This document shows, piece after piece, positions 20,027-27,943 of a stretch of DNA of 64,000 nt. Numbering within the stretch: position 1 is the first letter of the stretch; each line of letters starts with the position of its first letter. Source of the DNA: Ottowia massiliensis. GTDB taxonomy: Bacteria > Pseudomonadota > Gammaproteobacteria > Burkholderiales > Burkholderiaceae_C. The notes under the pieces are model-generated. The model had not been told where the DNA came from and ran no database searches. It saw nothing but the letters and a program-made list of their open reading frames with translations. The DNA is taken from NCBI RefSeq assembly GCF_900240305.1, contig NZ_LT964854.1:1860001-1924000 (forward strand), in the 5' to 3' direction. Made by a program: the position numbers and the translations under genes.

Positions 20027-20311
20027 TAAAGCGGCTGGGCTGCAAACGGCTCCGAACTTGCTCAGAGTCTTTTGAGAGGCATGGCCAAGAAAGAAAAGGA
20101 TGGTCTGCAAAACCCAGGCTAACGCGGCCGTTGTCGATTGATATTCCAGATGACGAGATTTTTCGGCTTTCAAAGGGTGAATCCGGGCGAGATTCAGTTT
20201 CGCTTGTGTCCGCTGCTCTGGCAGGCCCTGCGATAATTTCGCCCGACCCGCGCCCGCCGTGTTTTTACTTGGCGGGCGCTTTTCCATCCGCTCAACACAC
20301 AAGGAACCGCC

Positions 20312-20785
20312 ATGGCCGAGCAGCAACAAGAACCCGTTTTCCAGATTCAGCGCGTCTATCTGAAAGAAGCCTCGCTGGAGCAGCCCAACTCCCCTGCCAT
20401 CTTGCTGGAGCAGGAAGCGCCCACGGTGGATATCCAGCTGCAAATCAGCTCCGAAAACGTGGCCGACGGCATTTATGAAACCGCCGTCACCGCCACCGTG
20501 CAGACCAAGATCAAGGACAAAACCGTGTTTCTGGCCGAGTGCCGCCAAGCCGCCATCTTTGAAATCCGCAACCTGCCCGAAGACCAGATGGGGCCTGTGC
20601 TCGGCATCGCCTGCCCGCAAATCGTCTATCCCTACCTGCGCGGCAACCTGGCTGACCTGATCACCCGCGCGGGCTTTCCGCCCGTGCATCTGGCGGAAAT
20701 CAACTTCCAGGCCATGTACGAGCAGCAGCAGGCCCAGCAGCAGCAAGAAGGCGGCGATGCCTCCGCCGCGCCCGCCGCGCAGTAA
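20312..20785 (+). CDS. secB: Protein-export chaperone SecB
   Basis: The 157-residue tetrameric chaperone keeps preproteins unfolded and hands them to SecA. Motifs FQIQRVYLKEASLEQPNSPA, VTATVQTKIKDKTVFLAECR, and QMGPVLGIACPQIVYPYLRG with LITRAGFPPVHLAEINFQAM are diagnostic. The C-terminal tail is Gln- and Ala-rich. The start MAEQQQEPVF follows an AAGGAACCGCC site. The grxC gene that often precedes secB is not here; gpsA follows. Confidence 0.97.
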   Translation: MAEQQQEPVFQIQRVYLKEASLEQPNSPAILLEQEAPTVDIQLQISSENVADGIYETAVTATVQTKIKDKTVFLAECRQAAIFEIRNLPEDQMGPVLGIACPQIVYPYLRGNLADLITRAGFPPVHLAEINFQAMYEQQQAQQQQEGGDASAAPAAQ

Positions 20786-20804
20786 TCAAGGCTGCCGCCC
20801 CGGC

Positions 20805-20845
20805 AAAAGCCGCGCCGCATGCTGCCCGTGCCGCGCGGCTTTTTC
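20805..20845 (+). terminator. Rho-independent terminator after secB
   Basis: AAAGCCGCGC, a long loop, then GCGCGGCTTTTT about 20 bp past the secB stop. The loop can itself pair further. The following 205 bp to gpsA show nothing else. Confidence 0.75.
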
Positions 20846-21050
20846 ATGCCCTGGCGCAAGGCGCTCGAAATACACAATCCGCCCGCACCGCCTGGCCGCC
20901 AACGCCAGCGGCGGCCAACGCCGTTTCCGCCCCCTCAAATCCGCCCCTTTTTCTGATGCCACCTCGTTTGCCCGCCCCGGCCATCGCCCGCCCGCGCCCT
21001 GAGCTGCTTGCCCGGTGCGGCCTGCTGCACAACCTGCCGGGCCGCGCGTC

Positions 21051-22109
21051 ATGAACATCGTCATCTACGGCGCAGGCGCATGGGGCACGGCCCTGGCCAT
21101 CAGCGCCAGCCGCAGCGGCCACGCCGTGCAGCTGTGGGCGCGCAGCAGCGGGCAGGCGAGCGCCATGCAGGCCGCACGCGAAAACGCCCGCTACCTGCCC
21201 GGCTGCGCGCTGCCGCCCACGTTGCAAGTGCGCGCGGGCGATGCAGTCCATCTGGCTGAACATCTGGCGGCCTGTCTCGCCGCGCGCTCCACCCTAGCCG
21301 CGCCGGGGCCGGAAATCGCGCCTGATCTGCTGGTCATCGCCACCCCCACCGCCGCCCTGCGCGACACGCTGGCCGCCTTGCGCCACAGCCCTGCACCCGT
21401 AGCCTGGCTTTGCAAAGGCTTTGAAGCGCCGCGAGCGCCTGATGCCTGCGGCCTGCTGCCGCATGAAGTGCAGCGCCAGGCCGCTCCCGCCTTGCGGGCC
21501 GGCGCCCTGAGCGGCCCCAGCTTCGCGCAAGAAGTGGCGCGCGGCCTGCCTGCCGCCCTCGTAGCCGCCAGCGCTCATGCCAGCGTGCGGCAGGCGCTGG
21601 TGCAAGCCTTTCACGGCCCCGCCCTGCGCGTGTATGCCAATGACGATTTGCCCGGCGTGGAAGTGGGCGGCGCGGTCAAAAACGTGCTCGCCATCGCCAC
21701 CGGCCTGGCCGACGGCCTGCAACTGGGCCTGAACGCGCGCGCCGCGCTCATCACGCGCGGGCTGGCCGAAATCACGCGCCTGGGCCTGGCGCTGGGCGCG
21801 CGCGCCGACACTTTCATGGGCCTGTCGGGCCTGGGCGATCTGGTGCTCACCGCCACGGGCGATTTGAGCCGCAACCGCCAAATCGGCCTGCGGCTGGCGG
21901 CAGGCCAGTCCCTGTCCGAAGCCGTGCAGTCCCTGGGCCACGTGGCCGAAGGCGTCTATAGCGCCCGCACCGTCTGGCAGCGCGCCCAGTCGCTGGGCGT
22001 GCCCATGCCCATCACCGAGTGCGTGGTGGCCCTGCTCGATGGCCGCCTGCGCCCGGCCGATGCGGTGGCTGCCCTCATGAGCCGCCTGCCGCGCAGCGAG
22101 CCGGTGTGA
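21051..22109 (+). CDS. gpsA: Glycerol-3-phosphate dehydrogenase [NAD(P)+]
   Basis: The 352-residue enzyme makes sn-glycerol-3-phosphate for phospholipids. N-terminal Rossmann motif MNIVIYGAGAWGTALA (GxGxWG), then ALSGPSFAQEVARGLPAALV and the lysine-containing GVEVGGAVKNVLAIATGLAD, the active-site region. FMGLSGLGDLVLTATGDLSRNR closes the core. ATG 21051 was preferred over an upstream in-frame ATG (21015) because MNIVIYG is the family start. Confidence 0.96.
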   Translation: MNIVIYGAGAWGTALAISASRSGHAVQLWARSSGQASAMQAARENARYLPGCALPPTLQVRAGDAVHLAEHLAACLAARSTLAAPGPEIAPDLLVIATPTAALRDTLAALRHSPAPVAWLCKGFEAPRAPDACGLLPHEVQRQAAPALRAGALSGPSFAQEVARGLPAALVAASAHASVRQALVQAFHGPALRVYANDDLPGVEVGGAVKNVLAIATGLADGLQLGLNARAALITRGLAEITRLGLALGARADTFMGLSGLGDLVLTATGDLSRNRQIGLRLAAGQSLSEAVQSLGHVAEGVYSARTVWQRAQSLGVPMPITECVVALLDGRLRPADAVAALMSRLPRSEPV

Positions 22110-22256
22110 GGGCCTGCCCCCAAAGTCTGTCCGCGCTTTCGCGCCTGCGCACAGGCATTGGCGGCTTTTAGCACGGGTTTGTTTAGCCCGGCGGCGGTTC
22201 AAGGTGTTTTGCCCGGCGCGACATAATCGCCGCGGATGATGGCCGAGTTAAGATAA

Positions 22257-22268
22257 AGGCCGTCTGAA
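22257..22268 (+). other. Neisseriaceae DNA uptake sequence (AGGCCGTCTGAA)
   Basis: A perfect 12-base match to the AG variant of the Neisseria DUS (core GCCGTCTGAA), located just before an AT-rich gene foreign in composition. In Neisseriaceae such sites are bound by the pilus protein ComP during DNA uptake. Confidence 0.8.
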
Positions 22269-22274
22269 AAAAGC

Positions 22275-22343
22275 GTAGGTCGGGCATTGATGCCCGACGA
22301 TAACGGTTTATAATGCTTTGTCGGACATCAATGTCCAACCTAC
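22275..22343. repeat. Inverted repeat with embedded promoter before the DUF1801 gene
   Basis: Arms 22275-22298 and 22320-22343 match at 21 of 24 positions when one is reverse-complemented (GTAGGTCGGGCATTGATG, and CATCAATGTCCAACCTAC). The loop contains TATAAT (22309-22314), and TTGATG in the left arm (22287-22292) is placed 16 bases upstream as a -35. The hairpin could therefore both carry and regulate the promoter. Confidence 0.6.
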
Positions 22344-22365
22344 AAGCTCAAATTAGGAGGAGACC

Positions 22366-22716
22366 ATGAACCAAAAAGTAAAAAATCTGCTGGATGATTG
22401 GCAAATTAGTAATCCTGCCTTGTATGAAATAGCCAATAGTGTGCGCACGAAAATACGGCAACTGGTAGATACAGTAGGCGAAGAAGTGAAATATGGCGGT
22501 ATTTTGTTTGCTGCACCCGAACCGTTTTGCGGCATTTTTGTTTATAAGCACCATATAACTGTGGAATTTGGTCATGGTGCCGAGATGGCAGACCCGCACG
22601 GTTTATTGGAAGGCAAAGGTAAAGGCCGTCGTCATTTGAAATTACATACGCTTGAAGATATAGAAAATAAGCATTTGACGGATTACTTACGATTGGCGCA
22701 AAAAGCAGCAGAATAA
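22366..22716 (+). CDS. DUF1801 domain protein, probably acquired from Neisseriaceae
   Basis: The 116-residue protein reads GEEVKYGGILFAAPEPFCGI, then FVYKHHITVEFGHGAEMADP and KGRRHLKLHTLEDIENKHLT, the pattern of DUF1801 (YdhG-like) proteins, whose role is unknown. A strong site, TTAGGAGGAGACC, precedes the ATG. Codon and base use are clearly AT-rich compared with every neighbour, and a Neisseria-type uptake sequence lies about 100 bp upstream. Together these suggest transfer from a Neisseria-like donor. Downstream the native repeat A resumes after about 30 bp. Confidence 0.85.
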   Translation: MNQKVKNLLDDWQISNPALYEIANSVRTKIRQLVDTVGEEVKYGGILFAAPEPFCGIFVYKHHITVEFGHGAEMADPHGLLEGKGKGRRHLKLHTLEDIENKHLTDYLRLAQKAAE

Positions 22717-22747
22717 AATGCAGTCTAAAAGAGCAAGCTGTAGTTTA

Positions 22748-22831
22748 GCTCCTCTATCCATAGCATGAGGTCCTAGTGGAACGAGCGCAAGGGCGGTATT
22801 TCAGCCTCCCAAATTCGCTCCTGTTTTTGAT
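22748..22831 (-). repeat. Dispersed intergenic repeat A, copy 6
   Basis: Reverse orientation: GCTCCTCTATCCATAGCATG, GGTCCTAGTGGAACGAGCGC, AAATTCGCTCCTGTTTTTGAT-type end. It borders the foreign DUF1801 segment, so the junction may lie at its edge. Confidence 0.85.
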
Positions 22832-22888
22832 GTTTTCCGGCCTGCGCGGGAGTCTGTCTGCGGGCTGGCTGCAAGGCGCTGGCGAAGC

Positions 22889-24001
22889 TCACGCCGCGAA
22901 GTGGTCAAAGCCGCGCGTTTCGGCGGGCAAGGGGCACAGTGCGCCGCTGGCCGCGCGCAGGAAGATGGATGCGGGCGCGGCGGCTTCGGCCCGTGTGACG
23001 CGGCCTGCGCGCGTCACGGGCGTTTGCGCCGCTGCGGCGGCGGCCAGCACGGCCTGGCGGGCGCCGGGCGCGGCGGTAAATAGCAGCTCGTAGTCATCGC
23101 CGCCCGCCAGCGCGGCTTGCAGGCGGGCCGCCGCGTCCAGCGCGCTTTTGCCGCATGCGGGCTGCGTTTCTTGCTCCTCCTGTGCCTCTTGCGCCCAGGG
23201 CGCCGTCAGGCCGATGAGCGCTTGCTCGTCCAGCTCTGCGCCCAGCGGCTGGCCTGCCGCCTGGCTGCTGGCTTGCAGAACGTGGGGCAGATCGCCCGCC
23301 AGGCCGTCGCTGAGGTCGATGGCGCTGCGGGCCACGCCGCGCAGCGCCAGGCCCAGCGCCACGCGCGGCGCGGGGCGCTCCAGCCGCTGGCGCGCGGCGG
23401 CCAGCGTGGCGGGCGGCAGGGTGATCCGGCCTTGCAGGGCGTGCAGCGCCAGGCGGGCTGCGCCCAGGCTGCCGCTGATCCAGATGTCGTCTCCGGCTCT
23501 TGCGCCCGCGCGCGTGAGCGCCTGCCCGCGCGGTGTTTGCCCGAAGATGGTGATGCACACGTTGAGCGGCCCGCGCGTGGTGTCGCCGCCCACCAGCGGG
23601 CAGCCGTGCCCGCCCGCCAGCGCCAGCAGCCCCTGGCTGAAGGCGGCCAGCCAGGCGTGATCGGCCTGCGGCAGCGCCAGCGCCAGCGTGAAGGCCAGCG
23701 GCTGCGCGCCCATGGCCGCCAGGTCTGACAGGTTCACGGCCAGCGCCTTGTGGCCCAGCGCGGCGGGGTCGGCGTCTTCAAAAAAATGGCGGCCCGCCAC
23801 CAGCATGTCGCTGGAGACGGCCAGCAGCATGCCCGGCTGCGGCGCGAGCAGGGCCGCGTCGTCGCCAATGCCCAGCTCTACGCCGCCGCCAGACGGTGCA
23901 GGCGGCGCAGACGGCAGGAAGTAGCGGCGGATCAGGTCGAATTCGCCGCAGGGGCGCGGGGCATGGGCGGCAGGCGCGGCGGCGGACGTGGCGGCAGGCA
24001 T
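22889..24001 (-). CDS. thiL: Thiamine-monophosphate kinase
   Basis: The 370-residue ATP-dependent enzyme makes thiamine diphosphate. Motifs: GEFDLIRRYF, GIGDDAALL (metal site), DMLVAGRHFFEDADPAALGH, KALAVNLSDLAAMGAQPLAF, CPLVGGDTTRG, SAIDLSDGLAGDLPHVL and GGDDYELLFT. All metal-binding aspartates of the PurM/ThiL fold are present. Longer than the E. coli protein, with an Ala-rich N-terminus and an insertion near residue 275 (AQEAQEEQETQPACG). Followed upstream by a nitronate monooxygenase gene on the same strand. Confidence 0.93.
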   Translation of the reverse strand: MPAATSAAAPAAHAPRPCGEFDLIRRYFLPSAPPAPSGGGVELGIGDDAALLAPQPGMLLAVSSDMLVAGRHFFEDADPAALGHKALAVNLSDLAAMGAQPLAFTLALALPQADHAWLAAFSQGLLALAGGHGCPLVGGDTTRGPLNVCITIFGQTPRGQALTRAGARAGDDIWISGSLGAARLALHALQGRITLPPATLAAARQRLERPAPRVALGLALRGVARSAIDLSDGLAGDLPHVLQASSQAAGQPLGAELDEQALIGLTAPWAQEAQEEQETQPACGKSALDAAARLQAALAGGDDYELLFTAAPGARQAVLAAAAAAQTPVTRAGRVTRAEAAAPASIFLRAASGALCPLPAETRGFDHFAA

Positions 24002-24035
24002 GGCGGCAAGGGGCGTGAATGGGCGCAGGCGGCTT

Positions 24036-25100
24036 TCAGCGCGCGGCGGCGAAGCCTTCGGCCAGCGCCTGCGTGATGTGCGCTGCGGGGGCGCTGCGGC
24101 AGGCGCTGGCGTTTTCGCCGCACCAGAAGAATGAGAAATCGGCGCGGCCCTGCTTTTCAGCGGCGGCGCGCAGCCAGGCGGCGGCGGGCGCGGCCAGTGG
24201 AAAGGCGGGCGCGGCGGGGTTCAGCGGCCCCAGCTCGCGCGTCAGGCGGTTGGGCAGGCCGCGCGCAGGGCGGCCCGTCATCAGCGTGGTCAGTGCGGTG
24301 TGCGCCTGCCCGCTGGCGGCGGCGGCCAGCAAGGCGGCGCGGTACAGGGGCGAAGTGGCGGCCTCATCCGCGCACAGGTAGGCCGTGCCCGCCTGCACGC
24401 CCGCCGCGCCCAGCGCCAGGGCGGCGCGCACGCCCGCCGCCGTGGCAATGCCGCCTGCGGCAATCACCGGCACGCGCACGGCGGCCACCACTTGCGGCAG
24501 CAGGGCGAAAAGGCCGGCCTGCCGCGTCAGATCGTCAGACAGAAAGTGCCCCCGGTGGCCGCCCGCTTCCAGCCCCTGGGCGATGATGGCGTCGGCCCCG
24601 TGCGCTTGCAGCCACAGCGCTTCTTCAACCGTGGTGGCGCTGGAGAGCACGAAAGCGCCCGCGCGCTTGATGCGCTCCAGCGCCTGCGGCGCAGGCAGCC
24701 CGAAGTGAAAGCTCACCACCGGCGGCCTGAATTCGGCCACCAGTGCGGCGGCTTCGCCGTCAAACGGCTGGCGGCCCGGGCCGGATGGAATGTGCGCCGC
24801 ATCCAGCCCCAGCTCGTCGAAATACGGCTTGAGCAGCGCGTGCCAGGCGGCCTGCCTTGGGGCGTCAGGCTGCGGCGCGGCGTGGCAGAAGAAGTTGGCG
24901 TTCCACGGCAGGCCGCTGCCCCGCATGGCCTGCATTTCTTCACGCAGCCTGGCTGGCGGCAGGGCTGCCGCCGGCAGCGAACCCAGCCCGCCCGCGCGGC
25001 TGACGGCCAGCGCCAGCGCGCTGCCTTGCGCGCCCGCCAGCGGGGCCTGAATGAGGGGGTAGCGGATGTTCAGCCGGGTGTTCAGCGGTGTGGCGGGCAT
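24036..25100 (-). CDS. Nitronate monooxygenase (2-nitropropane dioxygenase family)
   Basis: The 354-residue FMN TIM-barrel protein. N-terminal TRLNIRYPLIQAPLAGAQGS, phosphate-binding VIAAGGIATAAGVRAALALGA and the family motif GLEAGGHRGHF. Family members oxidise alkyl nitronates; the true substrate is unknown. The start at 25100 (MPATPL) was chosen over 25133 because GAGAGAAGAAAA lies just before it. The gene ends 34 bp before thiL, so the two may be cotranscribed. Confidence 0.88.
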   Translation of the reverse strand: MPATPLNTRLNIRYPLIQAPLAGAQGSALALAVSRAGGLGSLPAAALPPARLREEMQAMRGSGLPWNANFFCHAAPQPDAPRQAAWHALLKPYFDELGLDAAHIPSGPGRQPFDGEAAALVAEFRPPVVSFHFGLPAPQALERIKRAGAFVLSSATTVEEALWLQAHGADAIIAQGLEAGGHRGHFLSDDLTRQAGLFALLPQVVAAVRVPVIAAGGIATAAGVRAALALGAAGVQAGTAYLCADEAATSPLYRAALLAAAASGQAHTALTTLMTGRPARGLPNRLTRELGPLNPAAPAFPLAAPAAAWLRAAAEKQGRADFSFFWCGENASACRSAPAAHITQALAEGFAAAR

Positions 25101-25187
25101 GGCTTTTTCTTCTCTCCAGTCAATGGGGCGCAAGCGGAGCTAAGCGAAGGGCGGCATTGTGGCGGAAGGGGCGCAGCGGGCGCGCCG

Positions 25188-25228
25188 CATCAGAATTCAC
25201 TAGGACATGATGCTATTGATAGAGTAGC
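25188..25228 (+). repeat. Dispersed intergenic repeat A, copy 7 (internally deleted)
   Basis: GCATCAGAATTCACTAGGAC then ATGATGCTATTGATAGAGTAGC. The ends are joined directly, missing about 40 bases of the middle; a natural deletion derivative of the family, upstream of the cupin gene. Confidence 0.7.
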
Positions 25229-25331
25229 GAAACTGAAGGCTACGGCGCTTTGCCCCTTCATCCGCTCGCCCGGCCCGGCGGGCGGAGGCCGTCTCTATCA
25301 TCCTTGGCCTTTTTGCAAGGAGAGATGTGAC

Positions 25332-25730
25332 ATGACCGCCCCGGAAATCGTGCTGCCCGTGCTGTTCACGGATGAGGATGGGCGCGCCCGCTGGAGAGAG
25401 CAGGCCGTCAGCCTGCGGGCGGACTCGCCGCAAGTCTGGCTTTCGGCGCTGGCGGCGGCCAGCGGCGTGCAGTGGCGCGAAAGCCCGGTGGGCTTTGCCA
25501 GCGGCTTTCACTGCACCACGCAGCCGCAGTGGCTGGTGGTGCTGCAAGGCGTGATGGAGATTGGTCTGCGCGACGGCTCATGGCGGCGCTTCGGGCCAGG
25601 CGAATGCTTTTATTCCGGCGACACGCTGCCGCCCGGCGCCGCGTTTGACGAAACGCTGCACGGCCACCGCAGCCGCCAAAGCGGCAGCGAGCCGCTGCGC
25701 ACGCTGTTCGTGCGCGGGCCGCTGGCGTGA
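25332..25730 (+). CDS. Small cupin-domain protein
   Basis: The 132-residue protein is a single cupin barrel: GFHCTTQPQWLVVLQGVMEIGLRDGS, then FGPGECFYSGDTLPPGAAFDETLHGHRSRQSG. Histidine and glutamate residues of the two cupin motifs are partly present, so metal binding is plausible. The specific role is unknown. ATG 25332 follows AAGGAGAGATGTGAC. Flanked on both sides by repeat A copies. Confidence 0.75.
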   Translation: MTAPEIVLPVLFTDEDGRARWREQAVSLRADSPQVWLSALAAASGVQWRESPVGFASGFHCTTQPQWLVVLQGVMEIGLRDGSWRRFGPGECFYSGDTLPPGAAFDETLHGHRSRQSGSEPLRTLFVRGPLA

Positions 25731-25744
25731 TGAGGGCTGTTTTT

Positions 25745-25827
25745 GCTCCCTGATTGATAGCATGAGATCCTGGTGGAAAGGGCGCGGGAGCTGTTTTTCA
25801 TCCTTTGAATTCGCTCTTCTTTTTGAT
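25745..25827 (-). repeat. Dispersed intergenic repeat A, copy 8
   Basis: Reverse orientation: GCTCCCTGATTGATAGCATG, GATCCTGGTGGAAAGGGCGC, AATTCGCTCTTCTTTTTGAT. Lies between the cupin gene and the convergent hemW. Confidence 0.85.
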
Positions 25828-25881
25828 GCGCTTTATGCCTTTGTCCTCGCCTTTGTTTTCAGCTTGCGGGCAGCGCGCGCC

Positions 25882-27138
25882 TCATGGCAGAAAAAGCTGC
25901 TGCAAGTCGCTCAGGAAATCAAAGCCTTTGGGGGTGGGGCGGATGTGGCTGCCCTGGCGCTCGATCCAGCCTTTTTGCGCGGCCTGCTCCAAAAGCGCGG
26001 CGATGGCGCTGATGGGCTGGCCGGTGCGGGCGGCGTAGTCGGCCAGATCAAAGCCTTCGCGCAGGCGCAAGGCGCCCAGCATGTATTCAAAGGGCAGGTC
26101 GGCGCGGGGCACATCGTTTTCTTCGGCCACGGCGTAGCCGGCCAGGGCGCGCTCCATGTAGTGCTGGGGGTTTTTGGGGCGGCTTTGGCGCACCACGCGC
26201 TGCGGGAAGCTGATCTTGGCGTGCGCGCCCGCGCCGATGCCCAGGTAGTCGCCAAACTGCCAGTAGTTGAGGTTGTGCACGCACTGGTGGGCGGGGCTGC
26301 GGGCGTAGGCCGAGACTTCGTAGCGCGGCAGCCCCGCTTCGGCCGTGAGGCGCGTGAGGGCGTCGAGCATGTCCCAGGCGGTGTCTTCGTCGGGCAGCGC
26401 GGGGGGGCGCTTGGCAAAGTGCGTGCCCGCTTCGATGCTGAGGTGGTAGATGGACAGGTGCGGCGGCGCCCAGGCCAGGGCGGCGCGCACGTCGGCCTCC
26501 AGCTCGTCCAGGGTTTGGCCGGGCAGGGCGTACATGAGGTCGAGGTTGAAGGTCTCGAAAACGCGGGCGGCTTCTTCCAGCGCGGCGCAGGCCTGCTGGC
26601 TGCTATGCACGCGGCCGATGGCTTGCAGGTGGCGGTCGTTGAAGCTTTGCACGCCGACGGAAAGGCGCGTGACGCCCGCTGCGCGGTAGGCGGCAAAGCG
26701 CTCGCGCTCGAAAGTGCCGGGGTTGGCCTCCAGCGTGATTTCGGCAGCGGGTGCCAGCGGCAGCAGCGCGCGCACGCCGCCCAGCAGGCGGTCAATGGCT
26801 TCGGGCGAAAACAGGCTGGGCGTGCCGCCGCCCATGAACACGCTGATGACCTGCCGGCCCCACACCAGCGGCAGGCAGGTTTGCAAATCGGCCAGCAGGG
26901 CGTCCACATAGCGGCCTTCGGGCAGGCCCTGGCGGCTGTGCTCGTGCGAGTTGAAGTCGCAATAAGGGCATTTTTTGAGGCACCAGGGAATGTGGATGTA
27001 CAGCGCCAGCGGCGGCAGCGCGGCCAGTTGCAGCAGGCCGGGCCGCATGTAGTGGCGAATGTCGGCGGGCGCGAGCGGATCGAGCGGGTTGCGCGCCTGC
27101 GGCTCGCTGGCGGGCTGATGGGGGCGGATGGGTATCAC
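25882..27138 (-). CDS. hemW: Radical SAM heme chaperone HemW
   Basis: The 418-residue protein has the radical SAM cluster motif ALYIHIPWCLKKCPYCDFNSH (CxxxCxxC) and the HemW pattern GGGTPSLFSPEAIDRLLGGV, EANPGTF and LSVGVQSFN. The C-terminal HemW domain ends GFDFLSDLQQLFLP. HemW was long annotated as anaerobic coproporphyrinogen oxidase and binds heme. The GTG start at 27138 overlaps the rdgB stop by 4 bases; the frame is open further upstream but there it lies antisense-frame to rdgB. Confidence 0.92.
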   Translation of the reverse strand: MIPIRPHQPASEPQARNPLDPLAPADIRHYMRPGLLQLAALPPLALYIHIPWCLKKCPYCDFNSHEHSRQGLPEGRYVDALLADLQTCLPLVWGRQVISVFMGGGTPSLFSPEAIDRLLGGVRALLPLAPAAEITLEANPGTFERERFAAYRAAGVTRLSVGVQSFNDRHLQAIGRVHSSQQACAALEEAARVFETFNLDLMYALPGQTLDELEADVRAALAWAPPHLSIYHLSIEAGTHFAKRPPALPDEDTAWDMLDALTRLTAEAGLPRYEVSAYARSPAHQCVHNLNYWQFGDYLGIGAGAHAKISFPQRVVRQSRPKNPQHYMERALAGYAVAEENDVPRADLPFEYMLGALRLREGFDLADYAARTGQPISAIAALLEQAAQKGWIERQGSHIRPTPKGFDFLSDLQQLFLP

Positions 27139-27737
27139 AGCCAGCGCTCGCGCATGAGCGCCAGCATGGCCTGCGCGGCGCGGCCCCGGTGGCTGTGGGC
27201 GTTTTTCACTTCGGCGGGCAGCTGGGCGAAGGTTTGGCCGAATTCGGGCAGGAACATGACGGGGTCGAAGCCAAAGCCGCCATCGCCCACTGGCTCGCGC
27301 GTGATTTCGCCCGCCACGCGGCCCGTGGCAATGAGCGGCTCCGGGTCGTCTGCCGAGCGCAGGGCGACGAGGGTGCTGACCATCGCGGCGCGGCGGTCTT
27401 GCACGCCCTGCATTTGCTCCAGCAGGGCGCGCACATTGTTGGCGTCGCTTTTTTCGTAGCCGAAGCGGGTGGCGTAGTAGGCGGTGTCCACGCCGGGCTG
27501 GCCGCCAAAGGCGTGCACGCACAGGCCCGCGTCGTCAGCCAGGGCGGGCAGGCCGCTGGCGGCGGCGGCGTGGCGGGCCTTGGCCAGGGCGTTTTCCACA
27601 AAGGTGCGGTGCGGCTCCGGGGCCTGCCCGATGCCCAGCTCGGAAAGCGGCAGCAGCGTCATTTGCAAAGGCGCCAGCAGCGCCTGCAATTCAAAAAGCT
27701 TGCCGGGATTGCCGGAAGCAAGAACGATTTTCTGCAT
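27135..27737 (-). CDS. rdgB: XTP/dITP pyrophosphatase
   Basis: The 200-residue Ham1-type enzyme removes dITP and XTP from the nucleotide pool. MQKIVLASGNPGKLFELQAL is the substrate-binding start; ADDAGLCVHAFGGQPGVDTAYYA and GFGFDPVMFLPEFGQTFAQLP hold the catalytic residues. ATG 27737 gives the typical length. It is translationally coupled to hemW. Confidence 0.96.
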   Translation of the reverse strand: MQKIVLASGNPGKLFELQALLAPLQMTLLPLSELGIGQAPEPHRTFVENALAKARHAAAASGLPALADDAGLCVHAFGGQPGVDTAYYATRFGYEKSDANNVRALLEQMQGVQDRRAAMVSTLVALRSADDPEPLIATGRVAGEITREPVGDGGFGFDPVMFLPEFGQTFAQLPAEVKNAHSHRGRAAQAMLALMRERWL

Positions 27738-27860
27738 GGTTGGATTTCAAATCATGAAAATCAGCGGCGAAATGAATGGGCGGACAGGAACAGAAATATC
27801 CTGAAATGCGGCAAAGCGCATAGGCTCGATTGAATGGCCGGAGTATGTGAGCGGAGAAAC

Positions 27861-27893
27861 AAAAAACCCACGGGCCAGCCGTGGGCATTTTGT
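27861..27893 (-). terminator. Rho-independent terminator after the OmpA-like gene
   Basis: CCCACGG and CCGTGGG with a short loop, A-rich on one side and T-rich on the other, so it may act in both directions. It lies about 60 bp past the stop of the OmpA-like gene. Confidence 0.8.
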
Positions 27894-27943
27894 TTTCAGG
27901 CGCTGATGGCCGCCTGGATGGCGGCTGCCTCATTGCAGCCGCC

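Noticed and set aside
27139..27522. Longer HemW using upstream starts to 27522
   Set aside because: That stretch overlaps rdgB in another frame; the GTG at 27138 gives the family-type N-terminus and a 4-base overlap.
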